Shown here one piece after another: positions 58,701 through 64,000 of a stretch of DNA of 64,000 nt. The DNA lies in the NCBI GenBank assembly GCA_034509925.1, contig CM067537.1, positions 4,480,501 to 4,544,500 of the forward strand, written 5' to 3'. The position numbers were made by a program, and so were the translations under genes. This DNA comes from Hirudinaria manillensis. Taxonomy: Eukaryota > Annelida > Clitellata > Hirudinida > Hirudinidae. Position 1 is the stretch's first letter. Each line of letters begins with the position of its first letter. The notes beneath the pieces were generated by a model. The model was not told where the DNA came from. It saw nothing but the letters and a program-made list of their open reading frames with translations, and searched no databases.

Positions 58701-61700
58701 ATATTATTATTTATATATTGTTTCTAGTTATTATTAGTAATAGTATTAGTATTACATTGGTGCTGTAGTAAATCGTTAAATTTTCCTGATTTAAAAATTT
58801 TTGAAAATTCTAGTTATTATTAGTAATAGTATTAGTATTACATTGGTGCTGTAGTAAATCGTTAAATTTTCCTGATTTAAAAATTTTTGAAAAAAAATTG
58901 CTTCTGGAAAGACTTGCAATTTAACGGAGCTATTTTAATAAAATCACTTTTAAAATTTATTTCTAAACGATTTGTTGTAAAAAATAAGGTATTTCCATCA
59001 ATAAGCAGCCATTGTAAGTAAAAATTTAAGAATTATTCATCAACATACCGGCGACATCAGCATGCAAATGAGTTTAAAAACCGAATTTGATTATGTCAAT
59101 TATTGTTATGAGCCGTTATAGAAGCCTCACACTTCACTCAATCCATCCATCCATCCATCCATCCATCCATCCATCCATCCATCCATCCATCCATCCGTCC
59201 GTCCGTCCGTCCATCCATCCATCCGTCCATCCATCCATCCATCCATCCATCCATCCATCCATCCATCCATCCATCCATCCATCCATCCATCACTCTTTGT
59301 TTCCTCGGATGTCCTCAATACCTTCCACCTGTCCCTGTTTCCAGATCCTTATTTTTCTCTTCAAATACTTCTTTTCACATTCCACACACTTTTACAATTT
59401 CACTCTTTCATTCGTTATGTCATCCACCCATCCATTCATTCATTCATTCGTTCACTCATTCATTCGCTCATTCATTTTTTGTGTGTGAAAGTTTCCGTCC
59501 AATTCAATCGAATAAACCAGACTTTTTGCAAGAAGAGAACGTTTTCCAATCATTTCCAGAGAGTTTGGGTTAAATTTATTTAACTATTGGATGTTAAAAA
59601 TTAAATTTTAATTCACCAAATGCATCCTTAATCAGAGTATTTATCGAATTACAACTTAATTCGTAGATAAATGTTTGTCAAAAGGGAGAAAAAAAACAAT
59701 TCCAAGTTTCTGTTTTCCTTTTGCGTCTCAAATTCTGCCGGAGTTGTTAGCTTCCATTTTGAAACAATTGCGTCCATTGAAAGGAAATTGCGATGTTTTT
59801 AAAGTAATTAAAAGAAATTATCAACGCCAGGAGAGGAAATCGCCATTAAACAAATAGTCTTGAATTGTCTTTAATTCTTCGAATTAAAAAAAAATTATGT
59901 GAAATTATTTTTTAACAAAAATTTTCAAACAATAAGGCGAATGTGGCTCTATAAATTATAGCGTATAATTGCGTTTGATCTGATTGCATCACGATCATAA
60001 TCATAATCCTCATTTTGAAATGAGCGGCGAAATCTTTTGTCCACCCTCGCAATCGGAATCCATTCCTTGTAGATCTTTTTATTGTAAGGTTTCCTATATT
60101 TTATAATTTTATAACCATTTTTAAATTAAATTTAATTATTTAATCATTGCTGATTCGTTGTCGTCGTCATCATCATCATCATCAACAATAACAAAGACGC
60201 TAGTGCAACCTTTTCCAATTGAACAGCCGGAGGACACGAGGACAATGCACTGAACTCCGTGGAGCACATTTGGTTCAGCACCACCGTCGCAGTCGGTGAC
60301 ACGGCCGTCATTCACTGCAGTTTTGACGCTCTTTTCCAGCAACTCAAGAATGGAAACGTTCGTCCTATTCTTTTGACGATTTTGTTCAATGTTGCTACTA
60401 AGATATGATGTCGACAAAGACGACGACGACGACGATGGTGGTGATGATGATGATTATTATTATTATTATTATTTAAAAATGTAATTATTTGGTTTTGTCG
60501 GAATTTGTTATTTGAGCCAGTTCATCCCTTCATTTAGAGACTGATCGTCAATAGAAAAAAGAAAGAAGGTTTTATTCTGACAGACAAAACGTGTGTTCGT
60601 TTGTCGTGTGTGCGCGTGTGCGTGTGTCGTGTTGAGTCCGTGAGGTTGTTGACTGGCGAAGGTCGAGTTGTTGTCGGCAAAAAGTTCTTGACTGAGTGAA
60701 TTGTTGCTGCTGTTGTTGTTTGCCGGTTGGTAAGATGGCGGCTTATGAAAGCTTTACGCAATCGTGGCTCCAAAAGAGGAGGAAATCTGCTTTGGTTTTT
60801 TGAGCCTGAATTTGTTGCTGAATGCAAGAAGCAAGATGGAAACAATGAATGAATTCCAAACGATGGTTCATAAAGTTCGTTGGTCGATAATTTACCTGCC
60901 ACTCAATGCCCGAGGTTCTTTGCACTCAAAGTTTTATTTCCTTTTCTTCCATTCTTCGTGACATCCTTCCTCGGAGACATGCCCGTCATCGTCATCATGG
61001 CGTTGCGGTTTTTGTTATTTTCCGTTCACTCAGTCATGCTGGAGAACGTTTTAATGTCGCCGGCTTAGGATTTGAGAAGGAATAATTTGCTGGAGCCAAT
61101 AAAATCCCCGGAATTTGAAATAAAATGTGAGAAAAAGAAAAAGTTTTGCTCTTGAGAAGTTGGCTCAAATTGCAGTGGAAACAATGCCGCATGCTGGAAT
61201 GTAGGTGGATGAAGTGAGGAATGGATGAATGGACGGATGAGTGGATGAACGGAAGAGTGGTTTTTAGAGATGGACAGACGGATGGACGAATTTTAGCGGA
61301 ACGATAGATCGTTGAGCTTTAAAAGTTCGCATGAAAGAATGAGTGGAATGTGGATGATGACCTGAATTGATTGGATGAAAGATTCAGCCGATGGGTTCAT
61401 TAAAACTGGGTCATCAATATCAATTTATCAGATCGACTGGGTCAAAGAGTCCCTGATAGAAGATAGCGAATTCAACACTCAGCATGCGACAACCAACAAC
61501 AATAGCAGATTAAACAGGAAACGTAAACGTAACTTCGACGACAACAACAACAACAACATCAGAAACAACGCCGACACATCTCCCTTCGACACCAACTACT
61601 ATTCCCACTTAAACCAAGAAACCAACCCCGTCGTCATAGCGACCGGAAAAACCTTGGTTCTGAGGGACAAAAGGTTCAGGGTTTTCAGGCCGCACAACAG

Positions 61701-63788
61701 CGCTCTGAGCGTTCTCATCATTAGACGCGTTAGGAAGTCAGACGCGGGTTACTACAGATGCAACCTCGCTGGTTCAAGTACCAGACACAAGTACATGGTT
61801 CTCAATGTCACCGGTTTGTTTCAATTCCTTTCAATTCGTTCGCTCGTTCCTTCGGACTGTTGAGAATTTTATTGCGTGAAATTGAGGATAATGAATGACG
61901 TTTTTTGCATCAATTGACGATTGGGAGATGAAAGATTGAAATGCGATACGTACGTAGTTATGTGTACGATTGTTGGGCCAATAATTTAACGATGAAAGAC
62001 GCGTCGAGCGTGCAAAAAGGAATAAAGTAGAAGTTTACAAATTTGACTGAATTTGTTGAATTAAAACTTTGTTCGGGCGATGGTTTCTTGTGCAACGATT
62101 TCATGGAAATTAAGAAAAATGACATCAACTCTGTTTGTGACATCACGATGGAGCTTACGTCAGATTTATTTTGAGTTTTAAGATGAAGAATTAAATTCTT
62201 TTCAAGAATGAAATAAACTACGAATTTATACTACAAAACAATAACTGAACCACTGAACTACAGATTCAAAGATTGAAGCCCATACAAGTCCTGCAGAGAC
62301 CAGGGTGAAAGTGGATAGCGATGTGACCCTCTGGTGCAATGCCACAGGATACCCTCTGCCAATTGTTTATTGGACCAGGGAGGATAGGAATCGCACCCTG
62401 CCAGATGGCAGCCATCAATATTGGGTTTTTAAACGATTTTAAAGTTGTTTCACTTCAAATACAAAATTAAACAAATATAATTATAATTTAATTCATCAAA
62501 ATAAAATAATGAAATTACTTAAATTAATATTCCGTGGCATTGCGCATATATTTGTTTTGTCGATATTATAATTTGATTGTTCGAAATGCAGGGCAATGGA
62601 CTTTTTGTGAAGGCGGTCACAGAGTACGATACAGGTGTCTACGTGTGCTACCTGGATAACTTCGTGCAGCCAGTTGTTTCTTACAAATTTTCTATTATCG
62701 TTGAAGGTTTGCATTTCATTTTGAATTTCTTTTTCTTTTAAATTTATTTTAAGACAAACTCCCATTTTAGCGCTCTAATACAATAATAGGCTATTATAAA
62801 ACAAACGTACAACGCTTATCGTTTTGTAATTACTGAAATCAGAAGCCAAGAGCATAAGTTACGAGTATCTTTATAAGTTAATGCCGAGTTAAAAATAGAA
62901 ATGCATAATTGACGTGGACCACTTACGGTTGGTGCAAGAAAAATTGAAACCAAACCTTGAAATGATGCTTTTTAACCTCGCCTCAGTTGCTTGGGAAAAC
63001 TCTTGAATTCATCGCACGAGTGCATCTCCATGTGATTCCATCAAGACGTGAATTGAAACGATTTTTTAATCGATGTTTCAAGTCAACGTGTTTGTGCTGT
63101 TGTTGTTGTTGTTGTTGAAGAACTACGTCTGCTTCGATACCCTCCTTTGTTGAACATTTCTTTGGAACCTATTATCAACAACAACAACAACAACAGCGAC
63201 CATTACTTATTATTATTATTATTATTATTATTGTTAATATTATTATTATAAATTAACAGAAGTACATTGGACATTCTTAAAAATATTAGCTTCAGAAGTT
63301 AATCCAGGGATTCTTTAAAGGAGAAAGTGTTGAATTATTAACTAATTAATGTATTAAATAGAAATTAATCTTCGAGATGTAATGGAATCATAATTTCAAT
63401 TTTAGTTTATATATTGCAATCGACCCATTACCGAGAGATTATGCTTTCGGACTAGCCTTTATTTTTTTTTGATTTTATGAAATATAGTTGCTTTTTTGCC
63501 CAAAAAATGTTCGTGGAACTAAGTCAATATTGATGAAACAGATAATGTAATTCATGATAATTCATGATAATTCACAATAATTCAGATAACCCGTGGAAAT
63601 TGGACGGATACAAGATGCGTTACGACAGCAGACATTGGTACCCTGCCAGCACCGTCGACCCCCTCCCCATTTTGGGCAAGTCCTACCTCCTCATGTGCGA
63701 GACCAGGGGTTCACCCAACCCCCAGCCGAGCATCGCTTGGTACAAAGGCAGGGAACCAGTAACCAGTGGAAAAAATTATTACATAATT
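51200..63788 (+). CDS. Ig-superfamily secreted/cell-surface protein, 5' part (lachesin/IgLON-like)
   Basis: Six exons are resolved: 51200-51275, 60227-60357, 61432-61813, 62264-62424, 62592-62706 and 63586-63788 (donor GTGAGT). They join in phase to 356 codons; the gene continues beyond the window. Exon 1 encodes a signal peptide ([20 protein letters not shown]) followed by RRPRS. Exon 2 gives the start of Ig1 ([16 protein letters not shown]-strand Cys). Exon 3 has IDWVKES (C strand) and [12 protein letters not shown] (F-strand Cys). Exons 4-5 form Ig2 ([17 protein letters not shown] and [11 protein letters not shown]). Exon 6 opens Ig3 ([20 protein letters not shown]). Proteins of this type are neural adhesion molecules. 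Ig1 carries an insertion of about 50 residues, rich in Asn and with RKRKR, between its C and later strands. The split Ig1 and the donor of exon 4 (GTTTTT) are the weaker points. Confidence 0.8.
52827..52984. repeat. Compound (ATGA)n-(ATGG)n tetranucleotide array
   Basis: About 17 ATGA units (52827-52894) switch without a break to about 22 ATGG units (52895-52984). This looks like one point-mutated unit that later expanded. Confidence 0.95.
53745..53805. repeat. 16-bp tandem repeat, about 3.8 copies
   Basis: The unit GGCTAACAATGGTTAA is repeated from 53745 with essentially identical copies; the last is partial. Confidence 0.9.
58331..58456. repeat. Tandem duplication with GAC tract and short hairpin
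   Basis: Two copies, about 59 bp apart, each hold a (GAC)n run followed by GATGATAATGTTATCATCG and TTATATTAT. The GATAATGTTATC core is itself a short palindrome. The copies differ slightly (TATGTT against GTGTT). Confidence 0.8.
58722..58893. repeat. 86-bp perfect or near-perfect direct duplication
   Basis: Copies at 58722-58807 and 58808-58893 appear identical through TTCTAGTTATTATTAG and on to ATTTTTGAAAA. This is a recent tandem duplication in non-coding DNA. Confidence 0.9.
59141..59290. repeat. (ATCC)n tetranucleotide array with GTCC variants
   Basis: About 37 units, including a cluster of GTCC variants near the middle. The repeated Ile-His-Pro-Ser frame on the plus strand and the Asp-Gly-Trp-Met frame on the minus strand are translations of the repeat, not genes. 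Confidence 0.95.
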
Positions 63789-64000
63789 GTGAGTCCATCA
63801 AGCGATGTTGATGGTTTGCTGGTTTGCTCATCAGATAATTTCCACAATTAACATAATTTAAGCAGCATAATTTAACTGTGTTTAGTGACATGGCAAGACA
63901 GCTTTACATTAAATATTCAATGAACCCGCTATATCTAATAACGCTTTGGTAATTTTAATAATATATATATTTTGTAATTATATTATATTTATACATTTTA
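63789..64000 (+). other. Intron of the Ig-domain gene running off the window
   Basis: AT-rich sequence after the GTGAGT donor at 63789. The remaining half of the third Ig domain must lie beyond the window edge. Confidence 0.6.

Larger units (their letters stand above)
51276..60226 (+). other. First intron of the Ig-domain gene, microsatellite-rich
   Basis: About 9 kb without a supported exon. It contains at least ten GAT/GAC or ATC/GTC tracts (for example 55895-55930, 56985-57060, 57155-57235, 57685-57760, 57900-57945, 58330-58420), ATT runs (55060-55165, 56485-56575, 58664-58700) and tetranucleotide arrays. A plus-strand frame at 54689-54990 ending in CTGCAG|GTAATA might be an unrelated or cryptic exon but has no Ig features. 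Confidence 0.6.

Noticed and set aside
59087..59488. Ile-His-Pro-Ser repeat protein
   Set aside because: It is a translation of the ATCC array; every frame across such an array stays open. The same applies to 52728-53003 and 48031-48306.

Overview
This is nuclear DNA from an invertebrate animal. It is AT-rich, and its genes are split into many short exons with GT-AG introns. No rRNA, tRNA or CRISPR array was recognised. The gene set (voltage-gated proton channel, GALNT family, LRPPRC, eEF2 kinase, RNA polymerase III subunit RPC3, a nuclear receptor and an immunoglobulin-superfamily protein) fits a bilaterian. The dense GAT/GAC, AAT and ATCC microsatellites would suit a lophotrochozoan such as an annelid, but that placement is a low-confidence inference. 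All homology statements rest on reading translations against remembered family features; no database search was run.

Layout. 1-3046 (+): last three exons of an Hv1 proton channel. 3198-4283 (+): a 361-codon unrecognised ORF. 5086-7139 (-): a two-exon GALNT-like protein that has lost its metal ligands. 7140-10052: intergenic, with a dead Tc1-like transposon. 10053-15848 (-): LRPPRC in many short exons. 17173-27085 (-): eEF2 kinase. I resolved 15 exons that sum to exactly 726 codons with all phases matching. Its introns hold a decayed coding-like stretch (18331-18816) and a 5'-truncated retrotransposon fragment between (TA)n tracts. 28911-30839 (-): a 642-codon unrecognised ORF. 31874-35414 (+): complete POLR3C. 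38280-40585 (+): a nuclear receptor with a ligand-binding domain but no zinc-finger domain, apparently ending before the AF-2 helix. 40774-44209 (+): a young Ty3/gypsy-type element (210-bp LTRs, CTATA target duplication) whose single ORF lacks the capsid part of Gag and the integrase core. 44215-51199: gene-poor. 51200-63788 and beyond (+): a secreted or cell-surface Ig-domain gene. Its signal-peptide exon is separated from the first Ig exon by about 9 kb of microsatellite-rich intron.

The genes do not form a pathway. They are ordinary, independently transcribed nuclear genes. LRPPRC (mitochondrial mRNA), eEF2K (translation elongation) and POLR3C (Pol III transcription) are housekeeping neighbours only by position. 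The most unusual content is four derived proteins: the Hv1 S4 lacking R1, the GALNT pseudoenzyme, the DBD-less receptor and the internally deleted but open gypsy derivative.
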